Source: Pseudomonas siliginis
GTDB taxonomy: Bacteria > Pseudomonadota > Gammaproteobacteria > Pseudomonadales > Pseudomonadaceae
Length of the DNA: 64,000 nt
Reading direction: 5' to 3'
Assembly (NCBI RefSeq): GCF_019145195.1
Contig: NZ_JAHSTW010000011.1
Location: forward strand, 124,001-188,000
Part shown: positions 8,141-16,131 of the stretch, piece by piece
Layout: every line of letters starts with the position of its first letter
How positions within the stretch are numbered: the stretch's first letter is position 1
Notes under the pieces: generated by a model
What the model was told of the DNA's origin: nothing
What the model saw: only the letters and a program-made list of their open reading frames with translations
The model's database searches: none
Position numbers and translations under genes: made by a program

Positions 8141-9754
8141 ATGTTACGAATCACTGAACTCAAGCTGCCAATCGACCATCCCGAAGAAGACCTGCGCGCC
8201 GCCATCGTGCAGCGTCTGGGCATCGCCAGCGATGATCTGCTCGATTTCACCTTGTTCAAGCGCAGCTATGACGCGCGCAAAAAGTCCTCCGAACTGTGCT
8301 TCATCTACACCATCGACCTCAACGTACGCGACGAGGCCAGAGTGTTGGGCAAGTTCGCCGACGACCGTAACGTCAACGTGGCGCCGGATGTCAGCTACAA
8401 ATTCGTCGGCCAGGCACCGAGCGATCTCGGTCAGCGGCCGATCGTCGTCGGTTTCGGCCCGTGCGGCATCTTCGCCGGCCTGCTGCTGGCGCAGATGGGC
8501 TTCAAACCGATCATTCTCGAACGCGGCACCGAAGTCCGTCAGCGCACCAAGGACACCTGGGGCCTGTGGCGCAAAAGCGTGCTCAATCCCGAGTCCAACG
8601 TACAGTTTGGCGAAGGCGGCGCGGGCACGTTCTCCGACGGCAAGCTGTACAGCCAGATCAAGGACCCGAAATTCCTCGGCCGCAAAGTCCTGCACGAGTT
8701 CGTCAAAGCCGGCGCGCCGGAAGAAATCCTCTACGTCAGCAAGCCGCACATCGGTACGTTCCGCCTGACCGGTATGGTCGAAAACATGCGCGAGCAGATC
8801 CGCGAACTGGGCGGTGAGGTGCGCTTCCAGGAGCGCGTCAGCGACGTGCTGATCGAAGACGGCCAACTGGTCGGCGTGCAACTGGCCAGCGGCGAAACCC
8901 TGCATTCCAAACACGTGGTTCTGGCCCTCGGCCACAGCGCCCGCGACACCTTCCGCATGCTCCACAGCCGTGGCGTGTTCATGGAAGCCAAGCCGTTCTC
9001 GGTGGGTTTCCGCATTGAACATCCGCAGTCGCTGATCGACCGCGCGCGCCTGGGCAAATACGCCGGCCACCCGAAACTTGGCGCGGCCGATTACAAACTG
9101 GTGCACCACGCCAAGAACGGGCGTTCGGTCTACAGCTTCTGCATGTGCCCGGGCGGCACCGTGGTCGCGGCGACGTCCGAGCCCAATCGCGTGGTCACCA
9201 ATGGCATGAGCCAGTACTCGCGTAACGAGCGCAATGCCAACTCCGGCATCGTTGTTGGCATCACCCCGGAAGTCGATTATCCGGGCGGCCCGCTCGCCGG
9301 TATCGAGTTGCAGGAGCGCCTGGAATCCCACGCGTTCATTCTGGGCGGCAGCGACTACAAGGCCCCGGCGCAACTGGTTGGCGACTTTATCAACGACATT
9401 CCATCGACCGAGCTGGGCGAAGTCGAGCCGTCGTACAAGCCGGGCGTGGCCTTGGGCGATCTGGCGCTGGCGCTGCCGGACTTTGCCATTGAGGCGATCC
9501 GTGAAGCCTTGCCGGCGTTCGAGAAGCAGATTCGCGGTTATTCGCTGCACGACGCTGTGCTGACCGGCATCGAGACCCGCACTTCATCGCCGCTGCGCAT
9601 CACCCGCAACGAGTCGCTGCAGAGCATGAACGTCAAAGGCCTGTTCCCGGCCGGTGAAGGCGCGGGCTATGCCGGCGGAATTCTCTCGGCGGGTGTTGAC
9701 GGGATTCGCATTGCCGAGGCAGTGGCTCGCGATATCCTCGGCCTGGAAGCCTGA
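8141..9754 (+). CDS. FAD-dependent oxidoreductase (COG2509-type dehydrogenase)
   Basis: A 537-residue flavoprotein. An N-terminal region of about 90 residues (LRITELKLPIDHPEEDLRAA) precedes the dinucleotide-binding motif IVVGFGPCGIFAGLLLAQMG near residue 105. Further conserved features are EGGAGTFSDGKLYSQ, the CMCPGGTVVAAT segment and the C-terminal FAD motif GLFPAGEGAGYAGGI. This order is typical of the 'uncharacterised FAD-dependent dehydrogenase' family of about 540 residues. The ATG at 8141 is chosen; a TATAAT hexamer at 8079-8084 could be its -10. The substrate is unknown. Confidence 0.85.
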   Translation: MLRITELKLPIDHPEEDLRAAIVQRLGIASDDLLDFTLFKRSYDARKKSSELCFIYTIDLNVRDEARVLGKFADDRNVNVAPDVSYKFVGQAPSDLGQRPIVVGFGPCGIFAGLLLAQMGFKPIILERGTEVRQRTKDTWGLWRKSVLNPESNVQFGEGGAGTFSDGKLYSQIKDPKFLGRKVLHEFVKAGAPEEILYVSKPHIGTFRLTGMVENMREQIRELGGEVRFQERVSDVLIEDGQLVGVQLASGETLHSKHVVLALGHSARDTFRMLHSRGVFMEAKPFSVGFRIEHPQSLIDRARLGKYAGHPKLGAADYKLVHHAKNGRSVYSFCMCPGGTVVAATSEPNRVVTNGMSQYSRNERNANSGIVVGITPEVDYPGGPLAGIELQERLESHAFILGGSDYKAPAQLVGDFINDIPSTELGEVEPSYKPGVALGDLALALPDFAIEAIREALPAFEKQIRGYSLHDAVLTGIETRTSSPLRITRNESLQSMNVKGLFPAGEGAGYAGGILSAGVDGIRIAEAVARDILGLEA

Positions 9755-9780
9755 TCAGCATCAGCTGACCCAACACAAAA

Positions 9781-9873
9781 CCCTGTGGGAGCGAGCCTGC
9801 TCGCGAAGTCGCTATTTCAGTCAATGATGATGTTGAATGAGATGACGCCTTCGCGAGCAGGCTCGCTCCCACA
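9781..9873. repeat. REP doublet (REPIN), GTGGGAG-outward arrangement
   Basis: Inverted REP copies with about 45 bp between them, in the gap between two convergent genes. Confidence 0.92.
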
Positions 9874-9890
9874 TTGGTTTTTGCGTTTCT

Positions 9891-10985
9891 TCAGATGTTG
9901 GCGCGCAGCACCGAGGTCGGCAGCGCCTCCCCGCGCTCGGCACTTGCCGCCACCGCTGCAATCAAATCACCCAGTTCATAGCCCTGCGCCTTCAGCCATT
10001 GCTGATCGTAATACGTGTCGGCATAACGCTCGCCGCCATCGCACAGGATCGCCACGATCGACCCCGACTGCCCCGCCGCTTTTATCTGTTGCGCCGCCAT
10101 CAGTGCACCGATCAGATTGGTCCCGCTCGACCCGCCGACATGCCGCCCCAAACGCTGCGCCAGATAATGCATCGCCGCCAGCGACAGGGCGTCCGGCACC
10201 TTGACCATCGCATCGATCACCTTGGGCAGAAACGACGCTTCCACCCTAGGTCGACCAATGCCCTCGATGCGCGAGCCGCAGTCCAGACGCAGGCTGGCAT
10301 CACCGCTCTGATAGAAATCGAAGAACACCGAACGCTCGGCATCGGCACACAACACGCGGGTACAGTGCTGGCGATAGCGCACGTAACGGCCGAGGGTCGC
10401 TGTAGTCCCGCCAGTGCCGGGGCTGGAAATCAGCCACGTCGGCTCAGGGTGCTTTTCGTAGCGCATCTGCTGGAAGATCGACTCGGCGATGTTGTTGTTC
10501 GCTCGCCAGTCGGTGGCACGTTCGGCGTAAGTGAACTGATCAATGAAGTGCCCGCCATGCTCGCGGGCCAGGCGCTCGGATTCGGCGTAGATCTGCGTCG
10601 GATCCTGCACCAGATGACTCTGCCCGCCGTAAAAAGCAATCTGGGCAATCTTCTCTTTCGAGGTGGTCGCCGGCATTACTGCGATAAACGGCAAACCGAG
10701 CATGCGCGCGAAATACGCTTCGGAAATCGCCGTCGAGCCGCTGGATGCTTCGATCACTGGCGCGCCGGGTTTCAGCCAGCCGTTACACAGCGCGTAAAGG
10801 AACAGCGAACGGGCCAGGCGATGCTTGAGGCTGCCGGTCGGGTGGCTGGATTCGTCCTTGAAATACAACTCGATGCCGGCAAAACCGGGCAGCGGCAAAG
10901 GGATCAGGTGGGTGTCGGCGCTGCGCTGGAAGTCCGCCTCGATGATGCGGATGGCTTCGCGTGCCCACTGTCGGTTGTCGCTCAT
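9891..10985 (-). CDS. PLP-dependent cysteine synthase/desulfhydrase-like enzyme
   Basis: A 364-residue fold-type II PLP enzyme. The PLP lysine is in HPTGSLKHR (K54), the substrate loop is EASSGSTAIS, the phosphate loop is SPGTGGTTATLG and a C-terminal ILCDGGERY motif is present. These are hallmarks of the cysteine synthase/cystathionine beta-synthase family. The protein is longer than CysK/CysM (about 300-320) and resembles the Cds1-like cysteine desulfhydrase branch, so it may degrade rather than make cysteine. The start is placed at the ATG at 10983-10985; an alternative lies 15 bp upstream. Confidence 0.82.
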   Translation of the reverse strand: MSDNRQWAREAIRIIEADFQRSADTHLIPLPLPGFAGIELYFKDESSHPTGSLKHRLARSLFLYALCNGWLKPGAPVIEASSGSTAISEAYFARMLGLPFIAVMPATTSKEKIAQIAFYGGQSHLVQDPTQIYAESERLAREHGGHFIDQFTYAERATDWRANNNIAESIFQQMRYEKHPEPTWLISSPGTGGTTATLGRYVRYRQHCTRVLCADAERSVFFDFYQSGDASLRLDCGSRIEGIGRPRVEASFLPKVIDAMVKVPDALSLAAMHYLAQRLGRHVGGSSGTNLIGALMAAQQIKAAGQSGSIVAILCDGGERYADTYYDQQWLKAQGYELGDLIAAVAASAERGEALPTSVLRANI

Positions 10986-11236
10986 GGTCTCGGTTCTCAT
11001 TGAATCAGCCAGGAGATCGGTCTCCTGAAAAAGGTCTGCCGCAAGCTTAGGAAAAATCCCGCAGACGGCAAAGATACAGCTGAGTCTCAATGTGTCGGGC
11101 AACTGCTAGGCTCAGTGCTGCCCGAGCGAGACAGTCTGTAACGACATATAACAAAAAAGAATATAACTTTTGTTTTAACAACTAACGGTACGGGTTAGGG
11201 TGTTTCACCTTTTTCTTGATTCGATGGAGAGCGACC

Positions 11237-12424
11237 TTGCCTCTGCGTAGCACTTTCACGCGTTTCTTTCAGTTGGAAGCCGCCAGCGGTCTGCTATTGA
11301 TCGCCGCAGCCGTTCTCGCGCTGATCATCAACAACTCACCGCTGTCGTGGCTGTACACCGGCCTGCTCGACACCCCGGTGGTGGCGCAGATCGGCGCGTT
11401 GAAAATCGCCAAACCCCTGCTGCTGTGGATCAATGACGGCCTGATGGCGATGTTCTTCCTGCTGATCGGTCTGGAAGTCAAACGCGAAGTGCTCGACGGC
11501 CAATTGTCCAAGCCTTCGCAAATCGTCCTCCCTGGCGCAGCGGCGATCGGCGGCATGCTGGTGCCGGCGCTGATCTACTGGTTCCTCAATCGCGACAACC
11601 CCGCGGCCCTGAGTGGCTGGGCCATTCCGACCGCCACCGACATCGCCTTCGCCCTCGGCGTACTGGCCCTGCTCGGCAAACGCGTGCCGGTGTCGCTGAA
11701 ACTGTTCCTGATGACTCTGGCGATCATTGATGACCTCGGCGCCATCGTCATCATCGCAATCTTCTATTCCGGCGAACTCTCGACCCTGTCCCTTGGCCTG
11801 GCGGCTGCGTGCATTGCCGCGCTGGTGGCGATGAACCGGCTCGGCGTGGTCAAGCTCGGGCCGTACATGATCATCGGCCTGATCCTCTGGGTCTGCGTGC
11901 TCAAGAGCGGTGTCCACGCGACACTGGCCGGCGTGACCCTGGCTTTCTGCATTCCCCTGCGCACGAAAAACGCCGAGTCGTCGCCGCTGCTGACTCTCGA
12001 ACACGCGCTGCACCCGTGGGTCGCCTACGGCATCCTGCCGCTGTTCGCCTTCGCCAACGCTGGCCTGTCACTGAGCGGCGTCACCGTCGAAAGCTTCACC
12101 CACGACGTACCGATGGGCATCGCCATCGGCCTGCTGTTGGGCAAGACCATCGGCGTGTTCGGCCTGACCTGGCTGGCGGTCAAGATCGGCATCGCCGCCC
12201 TGCCCCAAGGCGCCAACTGGGGCCAGGTCCTCGGCGTGGCAATCCTCTGCGGCATCGGCTTCACCATGAGCCTGTTCGTCGGCTCGCTGGCCTTCGAACC
12301 CGGCGTGAGTGATTACGCCGGCATGGATCGCATGGGCATCCTCACCGGCTCGATTCTCGCAGCGGTGATTGGTTATGCGGTGACGGCGGCGGCGAGTCGC
12401 AGGGGTACGATACAAGCTTCCTGA
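11237..12424 (+). CDS. nhaA: NhaA, Na+/H+ antiporter
   Basis: A 395-residue inner-membrane antiporter, close to the 388 residues of E. coli NhaA. The paired catalytic aspartates are in TLAIIDDLGAIVII, with ALPTATDIAFALGVLALLG-like sequence before them (here AIPTATDIAFALG). It exports Na+ in exchange for protons at high pH. I select the TTG at 11237, since GGAG at 11226-11229 sits at the right distance and the protein then begins PLRSTFTRFFQLEAASG like its relatives. A farther TTG at 11216 is possible but has no clear ribosome binding site. Confidence 0.93.
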   Translation: MPLRSTFTRFFQLEAASGLLLIAAAVLALIINNSPLSWLYTGLLDTPVVAQIGALKIAKPLLLWINDGLMAMFFLLIGLEVKREVLDGQLSKPSQIVLPGAAAIGGMLVPALIYWFLNRDNPAALSGWAIPTATDIAFALGVLALLGKRVPVSLKLFLMTLAIIDDLGAIVIIAIFYSGELSTLSLGLAAACIAALVAMNRLGVVKLGPYMIIGLILWVCVLKSGVHATLAGVTLAFCIPLRTKNAESSPLLTLEHALHPWVAYGILPLFAFANAGLSLSGVTVESFTHDVPMGIAIGLLLGKTIGVFGLTWLAVKIGIAALPQGANWGQVLGVAILCGIGFTMSLFVGSLAFEPGVSDYAGMDRMGILTGSILAAVIGYAVTAAASRRGTIQAS

Positions 12425-12547
12425 AGTTTGTTCCGGCGAATGGCACAGCCCTTCAACAGACGAGGGGCTTGGCTGTAAACCTTGCAAATGTGCTATATCT
12501 TGCGCAAGAAACAGCCATCTACTCTTTACACCCTTTTGGAGTCATTC

Positions 12548-12817
12548 ATGTCGCGCAAAGCCGAAAAACGCCCAATGACTGATGATCAGATTGCTGTTCA
12601 GGAGTCACGAATTCCTGACATCGCTTTAAAGGCCTTCAGCAATGCCTACAAAATGGCGCTCGCAAACGGCGCAGCGGTGCTTGTCGCTAAAGATGGTCAA
12701 CTGCTTGAAGTGACCGAGAAGACTTCCATCGTTTTGCGGTCGATTGGCGCCTACGGCAATCTGAAAAGCGGAACGCGTCTGCACATCAGTAAATCTTCAA
12801 AACAGGTTACTTCTTGA
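12548..12817 (+). CDS. Small protein upstream of zeta-toxin-like kinase; possible antitoxin
   Basis: An 89-residue hydrophilic protein, rich in Lys and Ser, with central helix ALKAFSNAYKMALANGAAVLVA and no DNA-binding motif that I recognise. Its TGA overlaps the TTG start of the kinase gene (TTGA), so the two are translated as a unit. Small proteins in this position next to zeta-like kinases are usually proposed as their antitoxins; that role is inference. The start is the ATG at 12548 with GGAG at 12539-12542. Codon use is less GC-rich than in the flanking nhaA gene, which fits an acquired cassette. Confidence 0.7.
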   Translation: MSRKAEKRPMTDDQIAVQESRIPDIALKAFSNAYKMALANGAAVLVAKDGQLLEVTEKTSIVLRSIGAYGNLKSGTRLHISKSSKQVTS

Positions 12818-13554
12818 GCACACCGAGAATACGGATATTTGCGGGACCGAACGGATCCGGGAAAAGCACATTCAATCGACTTGTCCCTGCGCACCTGCTG
12901 GGCAACTACATAAATCCTGACGACATCGAACGCTCAATCAAAGATACCGGTTACTTTGATTTCGGTTCTTATCGCATCGAAGCACATAAGGCGGAGCTTT
13001 TCGACTTTCTCCGTGCTCACCCCCTGCTGAAAAAATCGCCTCGTTCGCAGGCAAAGCTTGATGACCTCGCAATTGATGGAATCCGGCTCAACTTTTCGAA
13101 TACTGAAATCGACTCGTACGTTGCGTCGGCACTCTGCGACTTCATCCGTAGATCGTTGATAAAAGAGCGCATCAGCTTTACGTTCGAAACCGTCATGTCC
13201 TCCGCAGACAAAGTCAGCCTCCTCGCTGAAGCGAGTAAATCCGGCTATAGGGTCTACGTCTATTACGTGGCGACAGCGGATCCGCAGATAAATATTGCGA
13301 GAGTTGCATACCGCGTTTCCCAAGGCGGGCATAACGTTCCTGCTGAAAAAATTGAAGCTCGATACTGGCGATCTCTGGAGCTTTTATCCGAAGCTATTCT
13401 GGCCTCCAATCGGGCGTATATTTTCGATAACTCTGATGAAGGCAGTGAAGACCTGACGCAGATAGCTGAAATTACGGATGGAGAACTGATCGAAATCAAA
13501 TCAGACACTCAACCGCCGTGGTTCAAGCAGTTCGTGCTGGATAAATTGCTTTAG
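12814..13554 (+). CDS. Zeta-toxin-family P-loop kinase
   Basis: A 246-residue protein. A perfect Walker A (GPNGSGKST, residues 11-19) sits at the very N-terminus, with YINPDDIE after it, FTFETVMSS near residue 129 and a basic VAYRVSQGGHNVP segment. This arrangement matches the zeta toxin/UNG1-like kinase family, which phosphorylates UDP-amino sugars or nucleotide substrates. Translation must begin at TTG (12814) because no ATG or GTG precedes the P-loop. It overlaps the upstream small gene. Base composition is clearly less GC-rich than the neighbourhood. Whether it is toxic cannot be told from the sequence. Confidence 0.82.
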   Translation: MSTPRIRIFAGPNGSGKSTFNRLVPAHLLGNYINPDDIERSIKDTGYFDFGSYRIEAHKAELFDFLRAHPLLKKSPRSQAKLDDLAIDGIRLNFSNTEIDSYVASALCDFIRRSLIKERISFTFETVMSSADKVSLLAEASKSGYRVYVYYVATADPQINIARVAYRVSQGGHNVPAEKIEARYWRSLELLSEAILASNRAYIFDNSDEGSEDLTQIAEITDGELIEIKSDTQPPWFKQFVLDKLL

Positions 13555-13755
13555 ATTCATTTCGAAATTCACATTGCCAATTGGTAACGATGAGTTTGCG
13601 TAGCAGACTGCTCCACGTCTCTGCGGCAGACCTCGTTCAAGTCGAACAATCCCCACGTCATTAGCGACCCGTCCTACAGCCACACTTTCCTCGCCTCGAT
13701 AACGTCGTGCAGTCCCTTATCGAGGGGCTGTCGATGATGAACGAAGGGACGATCA

Positions 13756-14580
13756 GTGGCGCGGAACAAGGACATTCCCCGGGTGCAAAACCCGCCGGAG
13801 GGCGACGGACATCACGTTACCTGGCGGTATATGACGGCCGCAGAACTGGCCGAGCGCGAAGCCGGGCAAAACGCTTACGACGCGATGCTGGCGCGGCAGG
13901 AGGCGTTCGAGCGCAGCCGTGAAGTGGCTGCGAAAAAACCTGAAGCCGTGCGTGCCGGCTGTGTATTCGCCAAGTCCTGCAAGTTGCCGGATGCGATTAT
14001 CGATTACAGCAATCCCTCCGGCATGGTGCCGACCGACAGCCTGAAGGATTACGGCGAGCTGATCCTGCTCGGCGCTCGCGAAGCCGACCCAAGCGGCGGC
14101 ATTCCTCTCAAGAAAATCAGCGCCAACACCATCCCGGTCGGGTTCGGCAGTCTGGCCTTGGCAGGCTCGGCTTTTGAAGTGCTACCGGCGCTCGCCTCCC
14201 CTGCGGCGGCTGCGTCTTTGGTGGGGCTGGTTGCGCTTTTGATGCCATCCAGCCTGGGCGACAGCGCGCTCTACACCGATGAGCAACTGAGCACACTCAA
14301 ACAAGCCCGAACCCGCGTGCGCCTGCGCGTCGAGCAACAGGCCGATGGCAGCCTCAAGGGTTACGGTTTCTACACCGGTAAGAACCGCGATTGGGAAATG
14401 GTCAATGTCGTGCAGTTCATTGCACGCGGCGACCGGTTCGTTGCGGATCTGGGTGAAGGAGTCGAACTGCTCTGGACCCCGGCGGTGACATGCGCTTTCT
14501 TTCGATTACCGGATTCTTCCCTGACGAAGTCCAAGATGACTCCTTGCAATTCGAGCTGGATATCACAGGCAGCGAGATGA
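13756..14580 (+). pseudogene. S-type pyocin gene, truncated by deletion
   Basis: The first about 244 codons match the conserved part of fluorescent-pseudomonad S-type pyocins: DIPRVQNPPEGDGHHVTWRY-like start, GCVFAKSCKLPDAIIDY, SSLGDSALY, then TRVRLRVEQQADGSLKGYGFYTGKNRDWEMV and GEGVELLWTPAV. In intact relatives the pyocin_S domain continues with DPSDTLGIPALE and leads to a C-terminal killing domain. Here, right after WTPAV (about 14487), the frame runs into unrelated sequence and ends at 14580, out of frame with the immunity-like gene. The nuclease or other toxin domain is missing. The start is GTG at 13756 with upstream GAAGGGA. Confidence 0.8.
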
Positions 14581-14741
14581 ATGAAAAAGTGGCCCAGCTC
14601 ATTGAATCCAAGCCCTTGGATGAGGTGGAACCCGGCGAGCTGTTGTTGACTCAGGATCAGGTAACCGCATTGGAAACCCTGCTCAACGTCAGTTTTCCAA
14701 AGGGCCTCGAATACTTCATGGGCACCTGCGCCACATACTGA
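14490..14741 (+). CDS. Immunity-like small protein (DUF7683-like)
   Basis: An 83-residue acidic protein with the pattern beta-strand (FELDITG), helix (EMNEKVAQLIES), a short loop, and helix (LTQDQVTALETLLNVSF) ending in LEYFMGTC. This layout resembles DUF7683-type immunity proteins found beside polymorphic toxins. It starts inside the disrupted pyocin frame and lacks a convincing ribosome binding site, because the deletion joined it directly to the pyocin coding sequence. It is probably the surviving immunity gene of the lost toxin, but the family call is by layout only. Confidence 0.6.
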   Translation: MRFLSITGFFPDEVQDDSLQFELDITGSEMNEKVAQLIESKPLDEVEPGELLLTQDQVTALETLLNVSFPKGLEYFMGTCATY

Positions 14742-14763
14742 ATGAGCAATTCACAAACAAAGA

Positions 14764-14798
14764 AAAACCCCGACCAGTCACCTGATCGGGGTTTTCTT
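14764..14798. terminator. Bidirectional intrinsic terminator between convergent genes
   Basis: AAACCCCGACCAG pairs with CTGATCGGGGTTT around a TCAC loop (one G-U type mismatch). T-rich sequence follows on both strands, so it can stop both the immunity-like gene and the slyB-like gene. Confidence 0.85.
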
Positions 14799-14814
14799 TT
14801 ACCCAGCTTCCCGC

Positions 14815-15279
14815 TTAGTGCGAAACGCGGCTGGTTCCGCCAACGGTGGAGATCCGTACCCGCTCTCCAACGCGGAATACTTCATTCTCCTGAACCTGCT
14901 GCACATAGGCGCGCATGCTGCCGTCGTCTTCGCGGACAGTGATTTCCACGCCTTGGGTGCGGGTCAGGCCTTCTTCGGTGGCCGAGCCAAGCAGGCCGCC
15001 GGCCACTGCGCCGATGACCGCAGCAACGATGCTGCCCTTGCCGCCGCCGATAGCACTGCCGCCGACGCCGCCGACCACTGCGCCTGCTGCGCCGCCGATC
15101 GGGGTCTTGGTGCCTTCGATTTTTACCGGGCGCAGGGATTCGATGGTGCCCATGCGAATCGTCTGCACACGACGCGCTTCGTCACGGGAGTAGGAGTCGC
15201 CGGTGAGGCTCGATTGGCAGCCGGTCAGCAACATCGCCATCGTCGAAAAGGAAGCAACCAGCAGAACAGACTTACGCAT
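14815..15279 (-). CDS. slyB: SlyB/PcpY-type outer-membrane lipoprotein with glycine zipper
   Basis: A 154-residue lipoprotein. The signal ends in a lipobox (MAMLLTGC) with the lipidated Cys near residue 21. A glycine-zipper two-helix membrane region follows (GGAAGAVVGGVGGSAIGGG, then VIGAVAGGLLGSATEEG), then a soluble C-terminal domain (VEITVREDDGSMRAYVQQ). The order is the SlyB family layout. SlyB stabilises outer-membrane proteins under envelope stress and is PhoP-regulated in enterobacteria; no PhoP box was identified here. The start is the ATG at 15277-15279 with a GGAG on the minus strand. Confidence 0.85.
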   Translation of the reverse strand: MRKSVLLVASFSTMAMLLTGCQSSLTGDSYSRDEARRVQTIRMGTIESLRPVKIEGTKTPIGGAAGAVVGGVGGSAIGGGKGSIVAAVIGAVAGGLLGSATEEGLTRTQGVEITVREDDGSMRAYVQQVQENEVFRVGERVRISTVGGTSRVSH

Positions 15280-15459
15280 AGCATCAACTCCAAAAGAACA
15301 TGTGTTCATTAAACCCCGTGGCCTGGCGCCTGTCACGACACCATCCGGATTAAATTGGCTTCCATTCAGGCCTGGTACAGATGCCCGCGAGCGTCCACTC
15401 AAGGTAGCGTCAAATCAGCGATCCTGCGCCATCCGCGTTTATCTCGCTCGGTAGACTGC

Positions 15460-16107
15460 TCAGGGTGCCAGTCGTTCCAGAATCCACTCGGTGCCCTGGA
15501 GGCGGTAGTTGAGGCGATCGTGCAGGCGGCTCGGCCTGCCCTGCCAGAACTCGATGCGCTCGGGCAACAAGCGGTAACCGCCCCAGTGTTCCGGGCAGTG
15601 CGGCTGGCTGTCGCTGAAGCGTTGCTCGGTGGCCTTGAGCAAATCCTCCAGTTCGCCACGACCGTTGATGACCCGGCTCTGCGGCGAGGCCCAGGCGCCG
15701 AGGCGGCTACCCAGCGGACGCACCTGATAATACGCGTCGGACTCTTGCGGCGTGACCTTGACCACCCGCCCTTCGATGCGCACCTGGCGCTCCAGGGTTG
15801 GCCAGAAGAAGGTCATGGCGGCAAACGGGTTGGCCGCCAGATGCTGGCCCTTGGCGCTGTCGTAGTTGGTGAAGAAGGTGAAGCCCTGCTCGTCCAGGCC
15901 CTTGAGCAACAGAATGCGGCAATGCGGACGACCGTCGGCATCGACCGTGGCCAGGGTCATGGCATTGGCTTCCACCGGCGCCTGCTCGGTTTTCACCGCA
16001 TCGGCGAACCACTGGTGAAACAGCGCAAACGGCTCGGCCGGGGCTTGCGCCTCGGTCAAACCGTCACGGGTGTAGTCGCGACGCATATCGGCCAGAGCCT
16101 GGGTCAT
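15460..16107 (-). CDS. pdxH: Pyridoxamine 5'-phosphate oxidase
   Basis: A 215-residue FMN enzyme that oxidises pyridoxine or pyridoxamine phosphate to pyridoxal phosphate. Family marks are the N-terminal RRDYTRDGLTEAQAPAEPFALFHQWF, the FMN-binding region ILLKGLDEQGFTFFTNYDSAKG, FFWPTLERQVRIEGRV, and the C-terminal RLLPERIEFWQGRPSRLHDR and ERLAP end. Length and end match E. coli PdxH (218). It lies about 25 bp after the OmpA-family gene on the same strand, so they may be co-transcribed. Confidence 0.95.
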   Translation of the reverse strand: MTQALADMRRDYTRDGLTEAQAPAEPFALFHQWFADAVKTEQAPVEANAMTLATVDADGRPHCRILLLKGLDEQGFTFFTNYDSAKGQHLAANPFAAMTFFWPTLERQVRIEGRVVKVTPQESDAYYQVRPLGSRLGAWASPQSRVINGRGELEDLLKATEQRFSDSQPHCPEHWGGYRLLPERIEFWQGRPSRLHDRLNYRLQGTEWILERLAP

Positions 16108-16131
16108 GGCGGATTCCTTTTCGTTAGCGGA

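Noticed and set aside
12482..12547. A 22-residue N-terminal extension of the small gene before the zeta-like kinase
   Set aside because: The ATG at 12548 has GGAG at the right distance, while the upstream start lies in an AT-rich promoter-like stretch.
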